Of a stretch of DNA of 64,000 nucleotides, positions 20,074 through 28,115 are shown one piece after another. The notes under the pieces are model-generated. The model did no database searches. It saw nothing but the letters and a program-made list of their open reading frames with translations, and had not been told where the DNA came from. The stretch's first letter is position 1, and each line of letters begins with the position of its first letter. The DNA is taken from the NCBI GenBank assembly GCA_965223985.1, contig OZ245030.1, positions 3,782,001 to 3,846,000 on the forward strand, written 5' to 3'. This DNA is from JAPPKS01 sp963667895 (lineage in GTDB: Bacteria; Poribacteria; WGA-4E; PCPOR2b). Both the position numbers and the translations under genes were made by a program.

Positions 20074-20796
20074 TTAGACTTCAGTCCGCATTGCTTCGGC
20101 GGGAGGCAGTTTCGCCGCACGCCATGCCGGAAACGCTGCGCCAATGACCGCCAATATCATGCCGAGCACGCTGCCACCAAGGATAATCAGTAGAACGCCG
20201 TATCTTACAGATCCATCGTCGCCAACCGCCGGAAAAAATGGAAAATAAAAAAATACATCCAACCCGAAGTCTTTGAGATTCAGTAAAATCGATCCGATGC
20301 AGCCAATCAAGGCCCCGACAACTGCGCCCGCTAATCCCTGGAATCCCGACTCTAACAAGAACAACCTAACGACGAAACGATCTAATGCACCGAGACACTT
20401 CATAGTGCCAATTTCTCGAAAACGCTCTGTGACTGCCATGAGCATTGAGTTCGCAATACCCACCACGCAGACAATTAAGGACATCAGGATAAGCCACCTA
20501 TCTTTGATGGAGATTCCGCCGGTCGACTCCTCTTCCTCAAAACTGGTAATCTGGTCGGTGCGACCACTTGCTTTCATCGCCTCGCCAATTTCGCTATTTG
20601 CCCAGACTGACACGAGAAAAGCGATGCCCAGCGCAATGCCCGCGGTCGTGATAATCGATCTCCAAAAACGGATCATTAGACTCTGAAAACTGATACGCAC
20701 CGACTCCACGAATGGGAGTTCAATCTGCTGTCCAATCTTACCTTGGTCGTGTTGTACCAAACTATTTCCCTCCTGATTCTCGACTTCTCGCGCCAT
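20074..20796 (-). CDS. FtsX-family permease without the large periplasmic domain
   Basis: A 240-residue membrane protein. One helix near residues 43-65 (SIITTAGIALGIAFLVSVWA) is followed by a short polar linker only, then three helices with the FtsX signature: ANSMLMAVTERFREIGTMKCLGA and the closing AAFPAWRAAKLPPAEAMR. MacB/LolC proteins carry a periplasmic domain of about 200 residues at the linker; here it is only some 30 residues. The frame is clean, so this is a compact variant, not an obvious deletion. It pairs with the adjacent ATPase. Confidence 0.82.
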   Translation of the reverse strand: MAREVENQEGNSLVQHDQGKIGQQIELPFVESVRISFQSLMIRFWRSIITTAGIALGIAFLVSVWANSEIGEAMKASGRTDQITSFEEEESTGGISIKDRWLILMSLIVCVVGIANSMLMAVTERFREIGTMKCLGALDRFVVRLFLLESGFQGLAGAVVGALIGCIGSILLNLKDFGLDVFFYFPFFPAVGDDGSVRYGVLLIILGGSVLGMILAVIGAAFPAWRAAKLPPAEAMRTEV

Positions 20797-20934
20797 TTTA
20801 TCACGTCAAGAAAATGAAGTCAAGCGTTACATTCCGTTTCCGCCAAACCCCGATGTCGAAGTGAAGCCAATTGAACGTAGGACTTAACTCCGTTGGCAAT
20901 GTGTCTAGATAACAGTTGTGCATTTACAGTTCCG

Positions 20935-22470
20935 TCACCGTCTCCAGAAACTGCGATCCAAGCTCCGATATTGAATTGCTTCTGATGTGTGCTCTGCTTC
21001 GATTGTGGGGCTTTCTGCGAGATCTGCAATCGTGCGAGCTACCTTCTGTACACGATCGTAAGCACGAGCGCTGAGTCCAAGCTGAGTGATTGCAACGCGC
21101 AGCAGTTCTTGAGCATCGGGCTGCATTCGACAATATTCGCGGATATGCCGCGTTTCCATATTAGCATTACAGAAAATCTTAGTGTCCGAAAATCGATCAA
21201 GTTGTATGCCCCGCGCAGCCTGCACCCGTTTGCGGATGGTTGCAGAGGCTTCCCCTGTGAAATCGCCGGACAGATCCTTGTATTTGACCGCAGGCACCTC
21301 AACTTGCAAATCTATTCTGTCCAACAATGGACCAGAGATTCGAGAAACGTAGCTCTGGATTTGCGTCGGCGTACATCGGCAGGTCCGGGTAGGATCGCCG
21401 AAGTATCCGCAGGGGCACGCGTTCATCGAAGCCACGAGCATGAAATTGGCAGGATAGGTGTAGGAAGCAGCCGCGCGGGAGATTGTCACTTGTAGGTCCT
21501 CAAGCGGTTGGCGCATAGCTTCGAGTACATTTTTGCGGAATTCGGGGAGCTCGTCAAGAAAGAGTACGCCGTTATGCGAAAGGCTCACTTCACCGGGGCG
21601 AGGATACCTGCCGCCACCGATCAACCCTGCGTCGGAAATCGTATGATGCGGCGATCGACAAGGGCGTGTTGCGATTAACGAAACATCACCATGAAGCATG
21701 CCCACGACACTATGAATCTTCGTCGTCTCGAGCGCCTCTTCAAGAGTCATATCCGGCAGAATCGTCGGAATCCGTCTGGCCACCATCGTTTTACCGGAGC
21801 CAGGCGGACCAATCATTATCAGGTTATGTCCGCCCGCTGTTGCAACCTCAATTGCCCGTTTGACATGCTCCTGACCCTTGACATCTGAAAAATCGATCGT
21901 ATACTCGGCAGACTGGTCAAATGCCTCCTCCATATCGTACTGGAAAGGCTGGATGGTTTGCTCTGAGTTCAGGAAATCCACCGCTTCTCGCAAAGATTCT
22001 ACAGGATAAATATCCAATCCATCAACAATCGACGCTTCCTTGGCATTGGATTTCGGCAGGATTACCCCTTTGCACTGATTTTCCTTGGCTGCAACTGCAA
22101 CCGGCAGACACCCGTGTACCGACCTGACGCTTCCATCAAGCGCTAATTCTCCCAGCATCAGTGTATGCTCAAAGCAATCCGTCCGAACCTGGCCAGTCGC
22201 TGCAATGACGCCAACAGCAATCGGGAGATCGAACGCCGACCCCTCTTTTCGCACATCAGCGGGGGCGAGATTTGCGGTTATTCGGCTGGTTGGGAAATAG
22301 AACCCCGAATTCTTAATCGCAGGGGTAACCCGTTCTCGGCTTTCTTTGACAGCGTTATCTGGAAGTCCCACCGTGGCGAACGCGGGCAAACCGTCGGAGA
22401 TGTCAATCTCCACTTTCACGATATACGCATCAATCCCCATCAGCGCACTACTCAGAACCCTAGCAAGCAT
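20935..22470 (-). CDS. comM: YifB/ComM family Mg-chelatase-like AAA+ ATPase
   Basis: A 511-residue protein. The N-terminal Lon-like domain has VKVEIDISDGLPAFATVGLPD. The AAA+ core has Walker A GPPGSGKTM, the family markers CRSPHHTISDAGLIGGG and PGEVSLSHNGVLFLDELPEF (Walker B), and a zinc-like C-x8-C-x-C in CPCGYFGDPTRTCRC. The C-terminal region (LSARAYDRVQKVARTIADL) is the Mg-chelatase C-domain. In competent bacteria ComM is a hexameric branch-migration helicase acting after DNA uptake. dprA and radA also lie in this window, which fits a transformation or recombination role. The gene is complete. Confidence 0.9.
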   Translation of the reverse strand: MLARVLSSALMGIDAYIVKVEIDISDGLPAFATVGLPDNAVKESRERVTPAIKNSGFYFPTSRITANLAPADVRKEGSAFDLPIAVGVIAATGQVRTDCFEHTLMLGELALDGSVRSVHGCLPVAVAAKENQCKGVILPKSNAKEASIVDGLDIYPVESLREAVDFLNSEQTIQPFQYDMEEAFDQSAEYTIDFSDVKGQEHVKRAIEVATAGGHNLIMIGPPGSGKTMVARRIPTILPDMTLEEALETTKIHSVVGMLHGDVSLIATRPCRSPHHTISDAGLIGGGRYPRPGEVSLSHNGVLFLDELPEFRKNVLEAMRQPLEDLQVTISRAAASYTYPANFMLVASMNACPCGYFGDPTRTCRCTPTQIQSYVSRISGPLLDRIDLQVEVPAVKYKDLSGDFTGEASATIRKRVQAARGIQLDRFSDTKIFCNANMETRHIREYCRMQPDAQELLRVAITQLGLSARAYDRVQKVARTIADLAESPTIEAEHTSEAIQYRSLDRSFWRR

Positions 22471-22534
22471 ATGGCTGTCCTCAATCTTGTATTCAGCGCG
22501 ACTCTGAACGAATGAAAGTTTATTACATGGTACA

Positions 22535-22549
22535 TGCTATACTATAGCA
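22535..22549. promoter_or_regulatory. 15-base palindrome with -10-like sequence on both strands
   Basis: TGCTATACTATAGCA is a perfect palindrome around its central base. It carries the extended -10 TGC-TATACT on the plus strand and TGC-TATAGT on the minus strand, about 65 bases upstream of comM. It could serve as the comM -10 region, an operator, or both. Confidence 0.35.
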
Positions 22550-22783
22550 CAGCTTCTCGTAGAAAGCAATCCCAATCCCAATTGAACCTCAATACCCCAT
22601 GAACTGGGTCAATCGGTACGTTGCACAGCCTAGCAATATAATTGACAGTTTGCATGAAACCCGTGTAATGAACGTAACTTTTCGTAGACAGAGTTACATG
22701 GAATGATGCGCTAGATGCCTTTCGGTTGTCAAAATGGGCAGTTTGCCTCCGATATGTTCTTTTCACATTCGTAAGAAATTCAG

Positions 22784-22813
22784 TTGATAATGCGAGAACG
22801 GTTATGATATAAT
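22784..22813 (+). promoter_or_regulatory. Promoter of the rpsF-ssb operon
   Basis: TTGATA (22784-22789), an 18-base spacer and a perfect TATAAT (22808-22813), roughly 119 bases before the rpsF start, in an otherwise gene-free stretch between divergent genes. Confidence 0.55.
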
Positions 22814-22931
22814 TTAAAATCCTTGCTCCATAATTTATCTTATTCGATTCAATCAGGATACGCTGTTGTGTTGTACAGGAAGATACAGTGTTAATATGGA
22901 GCCATACGTCCACAAAGGGAGGCAAAAAAGC

Positions 22932-23294
22932 TTGCGTCAATACGAAACGATTTTTATTGTTAATCCTAATCTCGAAGAAGCCGAGACAACCAACGTCATC
23001 GAAGGCGTCAAAACGACCATTGAAGCTAGCGGCGGCAAGATTCTAAAAACAGATTTGTGGGGAAAGCGGAGACTTGCCTATCCGATTAAGCGCAACAACG
23101 ATGGCTACTATGCGTTATTCGTTTTTGAGAGCGATCCTGAATTTGTACGCCAACTTAATACCTACTATCGGATCGCAGAACCAATTATTAAGTCTATGGT
23201 TGTGAGTTTTGAAGGCGATGTCAGTGAAAGTACAGAGGATGTCACAATATCACGGCGTGCTAAATACTCAGATAATGCTGGAGTAGACTTCTGA
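22932..23294 (+). CDS. rpsF: 30S ribosomal protein S6
   Basis: About 120 residues with the S6 pattern: RQYETIFIVNPNL, the central DLWGKRRLAYPIKRNNDGYYALFVFE, and an acidic tail after ESTEDVT. S6 binds the central domain of 16S rRNA together with S18. The start is taken as TTG at 22932 because AAAGGGAGG ends 9 bases before it; an ATG at 22896 would add 12 unusual residues and leave this ribosome-binding site inside the gene. It is the first gene of the canonical rpsF-ssb-rpsR-rplI cluster. Confidence 0.93.
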   Translation: MRQYETIFIVNPNLEEAETTNVIEGVKTTIEASGGKILKTDLWGKRRLAYPIKRNNDGYYALFVFESDPEFVRQLNTYYRIAEPIIKSMVVSFEGDVSESTEDVTISRRAKYSDNAGVDF

Positions 23295-23351
23295 TGCAAG
23301 CCGTGCTTGAAATAATTTGTGACATCTGATTGCGGTGAAGGGGACAATATC

Positions 23352-23789
23352 ATGGCAAGTTACAACAGGGTTATCCTGATGGGAAATCTTACGCGTGATC
23401 CCGAGTTGAAGTACCTTCCGAGTGGCACAGCAGTTGCTAGATTGGGATTGGCTGTGAATCGCACTTATACAGACCGTCAGTCCGGCGAAAAAAAAGAGGA
23501 AGTTTGCTTTATTGACCTCAACGCTTTCGCTAAAACTGCCGAAACCATGAACGAATATCTTCAAAAAGGTAGTCCAGTGCTTGTTGAGGGACGCCTTAGA
23601 TACCAAACATGGGAAACGGATGACGGACAGAGACGGAATAAACACGATGTCGTTGTTGATCGGTTTGAATTTGTGGGTAGCCGTCAAGGTGGTCAGGACT
23701 CGCTGCGGGATGAGGGGGCGGGATACTCCGGTGCTGGTGAAGCATCACCTACAGAAGCATCACCTACAGAGGATGACATCCCGTTTTAA
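23352..23789 (+). CDS. ssb: Single-stranded DNA-binding protein
   Basis: A 145-residue SSB. The OB fold reads MASYNRVILMGNLTRDPELKYLPSG through the strand WETDDGQRRNKHDVVVDRFEFVG, and the C-terminus ends in the acidic DDIPF tip that binds repair and replication partners. The linker between fold and tip is short and contains a perfect 15-base tandem duplication encoding two copies of EASPT. GGTGAAGGGGAC precedes the ATG. It lies between rpsF and rpsR, the usual location. Confidence 0.95.
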   Translation: MASYNRVILMGNLTRDPELKYLPSGTAVARLGLAVNRTYTDRQSGEKKEEVCFIDLNAFAKTAETMNEYLQKGSPVLVEGRLRYQTWETDDGQRRNKHDVVVDRFEFVGSRQGGQDSLRDEGAGYSGAGEASPTEASPTEDDIPF

Positions 23790-23823
23790 CGACCCATTTT
23801 GGAAAATTCCCCGATATCACTGA

Positions 23824-23854
23824 AAAAAGCGGGCGAAGTTCCTGCCCGCTTTTT
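23824..23854 (+). terminator. Rho-independent terminator after ssb
   Basis: An 11-bp perfect stem, AAAAAGCGGGC (23824-23834) pairing with GCCCGCTTTTT (23844-23854), with a 9-base loop and ending in a T run. It starts 34 bases after the ssb stop and separates rpsF-ssb from rpsR-rplI, so rpsR probably depends on readthrough or its own promoter. Confidence 0.9.
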
Positions 23855-24007
23855 CCACGTCTATCCTGTGACAGCTTGCCCGGATCAATTGAGGTCATAA
23901 GACTTCGTGTAATCTTAGACCACGGAGTTCACAAAAAGAAAATCTGAAGGAAGGAGACGCGGTTTCCTCCGCCACTTAACATCGAGAGAGTTAACCGCAA
24001 TTAAACT

Positions 24008-24244
24008 ATGGAAAATGGTCCTCGCCGGACATTTTCGGTTCGCCGGAAACGGTGCCGGCTATGTGCGGAAAAGCTTAAATCCATTGATTATAAAAATGTT
24101 ACGCTGCTGAGAAATTTTATAACGGAGCGTGGAAAAATCATCCCTCGACGCGTTGTCGGCAACTGCGCAAAACATCAAAGGCAGGTAAACCGAGCAATCA
24201 AGCGGGCTCGTAATATTGCACTTGTACCTTTCACACGACAGTAA
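24008..24244 (+). CDS. rpsR: 30S ribosomal protein S18
   Basis: A 78-residue S18 with the family core IDYKNVTLLRNFITERGKI, then RRVVGNCAKHQRQVNRAIKRAR and ALVPF. It keeps C-x2-C near residue 16 (CRLC) and a later Cys and His (NCAKH), the arrangement of the zinc-binding form of S18. It assembles with S6 on the 30S platform. The gene follows the terminator after ssb by 150 bases. Confidence 0.94.
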   Translation: MENGPRRTFSVRRKRCRLCAEKLKSIDYKNVTLLRNFITERGKIIPRRVVGNCAKHQRQVNRAIKRARNIALVPFTRQ

Positions 24245-24452
24245 GCCGTTGTCAGAGATTCCCGGTAGACGAAATCTACATCCTCGTTTTATCCCGCTTG
24301 AGAAATCTGCGCCGCCCGCAGGGCGACGCGTCATACAGGATGTATCCGTCTAGGTATTACTCATTTTCTTCCGATACGCAGCGCAGCCCATCGAAGCTGA
24401 GTATCATTCTTGAATGACACAGATAACAAGCACAACCGAGATAGGAATTCCT

Positions 24453-24899
24453 ATGGAGATTATTCTAAGAAGTAGCGTTGAAGGGCTCGGGAAAGAAGGG
24501 TCCGTTTTAAACGTTGCTGGCGGCTACGCACGCAACTATCTGATTCCAAAGCGAATTGCTGTTCTCGCAACAGAGAAGAACAGGCGTCTGCTAGAACATG
24601 AGCGACGTGTTTTAGCCGTTCAACATGTCAAAGGGAAGCAAGAAGCCGAAAAACTCGCAGTTCGCATCGCAGATACGACGTGTACAATTCAGAGACGGGC
24701 GGGCGAAAGCGATCGGCTCTTTGGATCTGTGACGTCTATGGACCTTGCCGAAGCGCTTTCTGCGCAATCAATTGAAATCGATCGCCGTCAGATTGAACTA
24801 GATGCGCCCATAAGGGATCTCGGTGTTTTCATGGTACCGATTCGCCTTCATGCAGACGTCGATGCTAACCTTCAGGTTTTCGTTGTTCGTGGAGAATAG
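24453..24899 (+). CDS. rplI: 50S ribosomal protein L9
   Basis: A 148-residue L9. The N-terminal domain is MEIILRSSVEGLGKEGSVL followed by GYARNYLIPKRIA, then a long connecting helix rich in charged residues, and a C-terminal domain with the typical DRLFGSVTSMDLAEAL and IELDAPIRDLGV. L9 bridges ribosomes and influences frame maintenance. The ATG at 24453 gives the standard N-terminus; an earlier in-frame codon adds 13 unconserved residues. It stops with TAG and is followed by dnaB. Confidence 0.94.
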   Translation: MEIILRSSVEGLGKEGSVLNVAGGYARNYLIPKRIAVLATEKNRRLLEHERRVLAVQHVKGKQEAEKLAVRIADTTCTIQRRAGESDRLFGSVTSMDLAEALSAQSIEIDRRQIELDAPIRDLGVFMVPIRLHADVDANLQVFVVRGE

Positions 24900-25048
24900 T
24901 TTATGAACCCTGCAAAGATAACATCCTGACTCTCGCCGCAGATTTATGACGTTCGCCAGTTTAGCTGATGCCTCACTGATACCGTCTCGACATGATTCCG
25001 ACTAAAAGTCGCATTTTCATAATCAATCCTAAATTTTCCTTTTGAGCC

Positions 25049-26380
25049 GTGCATTCTGAATCAAGACAGACACTTCACGACAAAGTAGCTGAAGAGGCTG
25101 TTCTCGGCGCAATGATGACCGATCGAGCAGTCATTCCTCGCGTTGTATCAGCGCTCGGGCAAACGTCGGAACCCTTTTTTACAACAGATAACCAGCTCAT
25201 TTACGCGGCGATTCTTTCAAGCTATGAACGCAATAATAAAGTGGACCCGCTACTCGTTGCTAATGAGCTTGAAAAGATAGATCAATTGAATCGCGCTGGC
25301 GGGGCTGTTTACTTGTATGATCTTCAGGCACAGATTGTTGAAACCGAAAGCACTGAACTCTATGCGCAGATTGTGCAGGAAAAGTGGTTTCGGCGCCAGT
25401 TGGTTCGGGCTGGGCAGCAGATCGACACGCTTGCCCACGATCAAGAACGGGAACTCAGCGATGTGTTGAGCCAAGCCCAAGAGGAGGTATTCCGTCTGAG
25501 CCATGCGGATGCAAGGCGCGGCTCTGTGTTGATTGCCCCTTTGGTCAGGGAAGTTCTAAAAGAAGTTGAAGATTCATATGGGAACGAGCACAAAATTCTC
25601 GGCGTTTCCACAGGGTTCTTTGATCTTGATGTGATGACATCGGGGTTGCAGCCTGGGGATTTGAGTATTATCGCGGCACGTCCTAGTATGGGTAAGTCAA
25701 CTCTCGTCTTGAATATCGCCCAAAATATTGCCAGAAATAACCTTCCGGTCTTAATATTTAGCCTTGAAATGCCCGCGAGACATGTAGTAATGCGAATGCT
25801 CGCTGCGGAGGCGGAGATTGATTTTGGCCGACTCCGCTCGGGGAGCCTGACCGAGGAACACTGGGAATCATTGGCTCAGGCGACAAGCCGCTTAATCTCC
25901 GCGACAATTTTTATCAATGATGCGCGAGGTCTAACCGTACAAGAATTGCGCGCGGAAGGAAGACGGTTGAAAGCGCAATACGACAATCTCGCAGTTATAA
26001 TTGTTGACTACTTGCAGTTGCTCAGTGGTTCTAGCAAGTATTACGGACGAGTGGAAGAGATTTCGGACATTTCACGATCTCTCAAAACCCTAGCTTGGGA
26101 GTTAAATGTTCCGATTATCGCCTGTTCCCAATTGAGCCGTGAAGTCGAAAGGCGACCGGATAAACGGCCTCAACTTTCCGATTTGAGGGAATCCGGCGCG
26201 ATTGAGCAAGATGCCGACGTGGTCGCTTTCTTGTATAGAGAGGACTATTATGACGATCAGTCCGAAGAAGATCAAGGTCTCGCGGATCTGATTTTTAGAA
26301 AGCAGCGTAATGGGCCAACCGGTACGATTCAGTTGGAATTTAAGAAAAAACTGATGCGATTTTTCGACATCCCCGCTTAA
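25049..26380 (+). CDS. dnaB: Replicative DNA helicase DnaB
   Basis: A 443-residue hexameric replicative helicase. The N-terminal primase-interacting domain begins EEAVLGAMMTDRAVIPRVV. The RecA-like domain shows Walker A ARPSMGKST (H1), the LEMPARHVVMRMLAAEA motif (H1a), Walker B NLAVIIVDYLQLLSG (H2), CSQLSREVERRPDKRP (H3) and QDADVVAFLYREDYY (H4). The GTG start is the one giving the usual N-terminal length; the ribosome-binding site is weak. No intein is present. Position after rplI is canonical. Confidence 0.94.
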   Translation: MHSESRQTLHDKVAEEAVLGAMMTDRAVIPRVVSALGQTSEPFFTTDNQLIYAAILSSYERNNKVDPLLVANELEKIDQLNRAGGAVYLYDLQAQIVETESTELYAQIVQEKWFRRQLVRAGQQIDTLAHDQERELSDVLSQAQEEVFRLSHADARRGSVLIAPLVREVLKEVEDSYGNEHKILGVSTGFFDLDVMTSGLQPGDLSIIAARPSMGKSTLVLNIAQNIARNNLPVLIFSLEMPARHVVMRMLAAEAEIDFGRLRSGSLTEEHWESLAQATSRLISATIFINDARGLTVQELRAEGRRLKAQYDNLAVIIVDYLQLLSGSSKYYGRVEEISDISRSLKTLAWELNVPIIACSQLSREVERRPDKRPQLSDLRESGAIEQDADVVAFLYREDYYDDQSEEDQGLADLIFRKQRNGPTGTIQLEFKKKLMRFFDIPA

Positions 26381-26474
26381 ATAAATCGGGGACTGTCGCT
26401 GAACTGAATTTTCGAGCGCAAAATCCTTCACAATCAAATATTATTATTCATCAACGATAGTTGATTTAGATTTC

Positions 26475-27329
26475 ATGACACCGAAAGGCAATGTCGAGAA
26501 ACAATCACTCTCAACCCAACCGTATTGTCGCTCGACCTTAGTCCGTTTTGCTGATTATGTGGGTGGTTGGATTTTCAAAAAGTTGTTTGAAATTGGAAAC
26601 GCGGTTACGTTTGTCTGTTCAACCCTGTCACTAATTTTCAGACGCCCATTCCAATTTAACCTGCTTGTTCGACAGTTATTGCTCGTTGGCGTTAACTCAC
26701 TGCCAGTCGTATTGATTTCCGGAATCTTCACCGGGATGGTATTGGCGACGCAGGGGTATCACCAACTGAAGGATCTTTCAGCGGAAGGCTCTGTCGGCAG
26801 ATTTGTCAGCGTATCAGTCGTTAAAGAGCTAGGTCCCATGGTCACGGCTTTTATCTTGGCAGGGCGTATCGGCGCCTCAATCACGGCAGAGCTTGGCACA
26901 ATGAAGGTAACCGAACAGATTGACGCGTTGGATGTAATGGCGACCAGCCCGGTGAAATACCTCGTTGTTCCGCGCTTTCTCGCTTGTGCAATCATGCTTC
27001 CGCTCTTGACGACGTTTTCGATTTTCTTCGGGATTGTAGGAGGGTATTTCGCCGCCGTTTATATTTTACCTGTCAAAATGAATGGTCGTTTTTTTTTGGA
27101 GCAGGCTCGCGCTGACATCTACATTAATAGTGTTGTTGTAAGCCTCATTAAATCGTCAACGTTCGGAATGGCAATCGCGTCTGTAGGGTGCTATAAGGGA
27201 TTTGCAATCTCCTCAGGCGGGGGCGCAGAGGGGGTCGGCAAAGCGACAACAGGTTCAGCAGTCACTTCTCTGATTAGCATTCTGATTCTGGACTTTGTTC
27301 TGAACCATGTACTCGATACAATCTGGTGA
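26475..27329 (+). CDS. mlaE: MlaE-type phospholipid ABC transporter permease
   Basis: A 284-residue membrane subunit of the MlaE/TTG2B/TGD1 family. The N-terminal amphipathic part precedes helices with the family motifs: GMVLATQGYHQL, KELGPMVTAFILAGRIGASITAELGTMKVTEQIDALDVMATSP and VPRFLACAIMLPLLT. With the following ATPase and MCE protein it would move phospholipids between the inner and outer membranes. It is the first of three genes in the same direction. Confidence 0.92.
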   Translation: MTPKGNVEKQSLSTQPYCRSTLVRFADYVGGWIFKKLFEIGNAVTFVCSTLSLIFRRPFQFNLLVRQLLLVGVNSLPVVLISGIFTGMVLATQGYHQLKDLSAEGSVGRFVSVSVVKELGPMVTAFILAGRIGASITAELGTMKVTEQIDALDVMATSPVKYLVVPRFLACAIMLPLLTTFSIFFGIVGGYFAAVYILPVKMNGRFFLEQARADIYINSVVVSLIKSSTFGMAIASVGCYKGFAISSGGGAEGVGKATTGSAVTSLISILILDFVLNHVLDTIW

Positions 27330-27401
27330 AAGCTAACGTTACGCGGCGCTTGTTCGTACCATGAGGTTACCAGTCCTGAGTCTGTTTCAGGTAGTATTCG
27401 A

Positions 27402-28115
27402 ATGATTCATATTGAAAATTTGTGGAAATGCTTTGGAGACAAGGAGGTTCTCAGGGGTTTGAACCTCCACATTCCTCGTGGTGAAACGTCAATCGTTATT
27501 GGGCGAAGTGGATGTGGGAAGAGTGTTTTGCTCAAACTAATTACCGGGCTGATGAAGCCGGACGGTGGAGAAATCCGGATTGGTGGTGAGGAGATTTCCA
27601 ACCTCAATGATTTAAATCGGATTCGCCGCAAAATTGGTATGCTTTTTCAGTCAGCGGCGTTGTTTGATTCGATGACGGTTGAAGAAAATGTTGGTTTCAT
27701 GCTGTCCCAACATTCAAGTCTCAGCAAACGAGACATTGAGGAGATAGTCGCGGAAAAGCTCCATTTGGTCGATCTCGACGGTGTTCAGAGACTAAAACCT
27801 GCAGAACTGAGTGGGGGCATGCGAAAACGTGTCGGTCTTGCACGGGCGATTGCATATAATCCGGAGGTGATTCTCTATGATGAGCCGACGACCGGTTTAG
27901 ACCCTATTACAGGATCCGAAATCAATCGGTTAATACAGGACCTCCACGCCAAGCTGAAAGTCACGTCGGTAGTTGTGACCCATGACATGGATAGCGCCTT
28001 CTCAGTTGGGACAAGGATGGCAATGATACACGCAGGACAAGTTATTGCATCCGGATCTCTCGCTGAAATTCAGAAGATTGATAATTCGATTCTCCAACAG
28101 TTTATTTCTGAGTGA
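27402..28115 (+). CDS. mlaF: MlaF-type phospholipid ABC transporter ATPase
   Basis: A 237-residue ATPase. Walker A is IGRSGCGKSVLLK, Q-loop LFQSAALFDSMTV, signature LSGGMRKRVGLARA, and Walker B VILYDEPTTGLD with VTHDMDS for the H-loop. The LSGGMRKR form is diagnostic for the MlaF/TTG2A subfamily. Its stop codon overlaps the GTG start of the MCE protein (GTGA), implying translational coupling. Confidence 0.93.
   Translation: MIHIENLWKCFGDKEVLRGLNLHIPRGETSIVIGRSGCGKSVLLKLITGLMKPDGGEIRIGGEEISNLNDLNRIRRKIGMLFQSAALFDSMTVEENVGFMLSQHSSLSKRDIEEIVAEKLHLVDLDGVQRLKPAELSGGMRKRVGLARAIAYNPEVILYDEPTTGLDPITGSEINRLIQDLHAKLKVTSVVVTHDMDSAFSVGTRMAMIHAGQVIASGSLAEIQKIDNSILQQFISE

Larger units (their letters stand above)
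22471..22931. other. Divergent intergenic region between comM and rpsF
   Basis: This 461-base stretch holds the palindromic promoter-like element next to comM and the rpsF promoter, both listed separately. Between them I see no gene, repeat or folded RNA that I can support. Confidence 0.5.
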
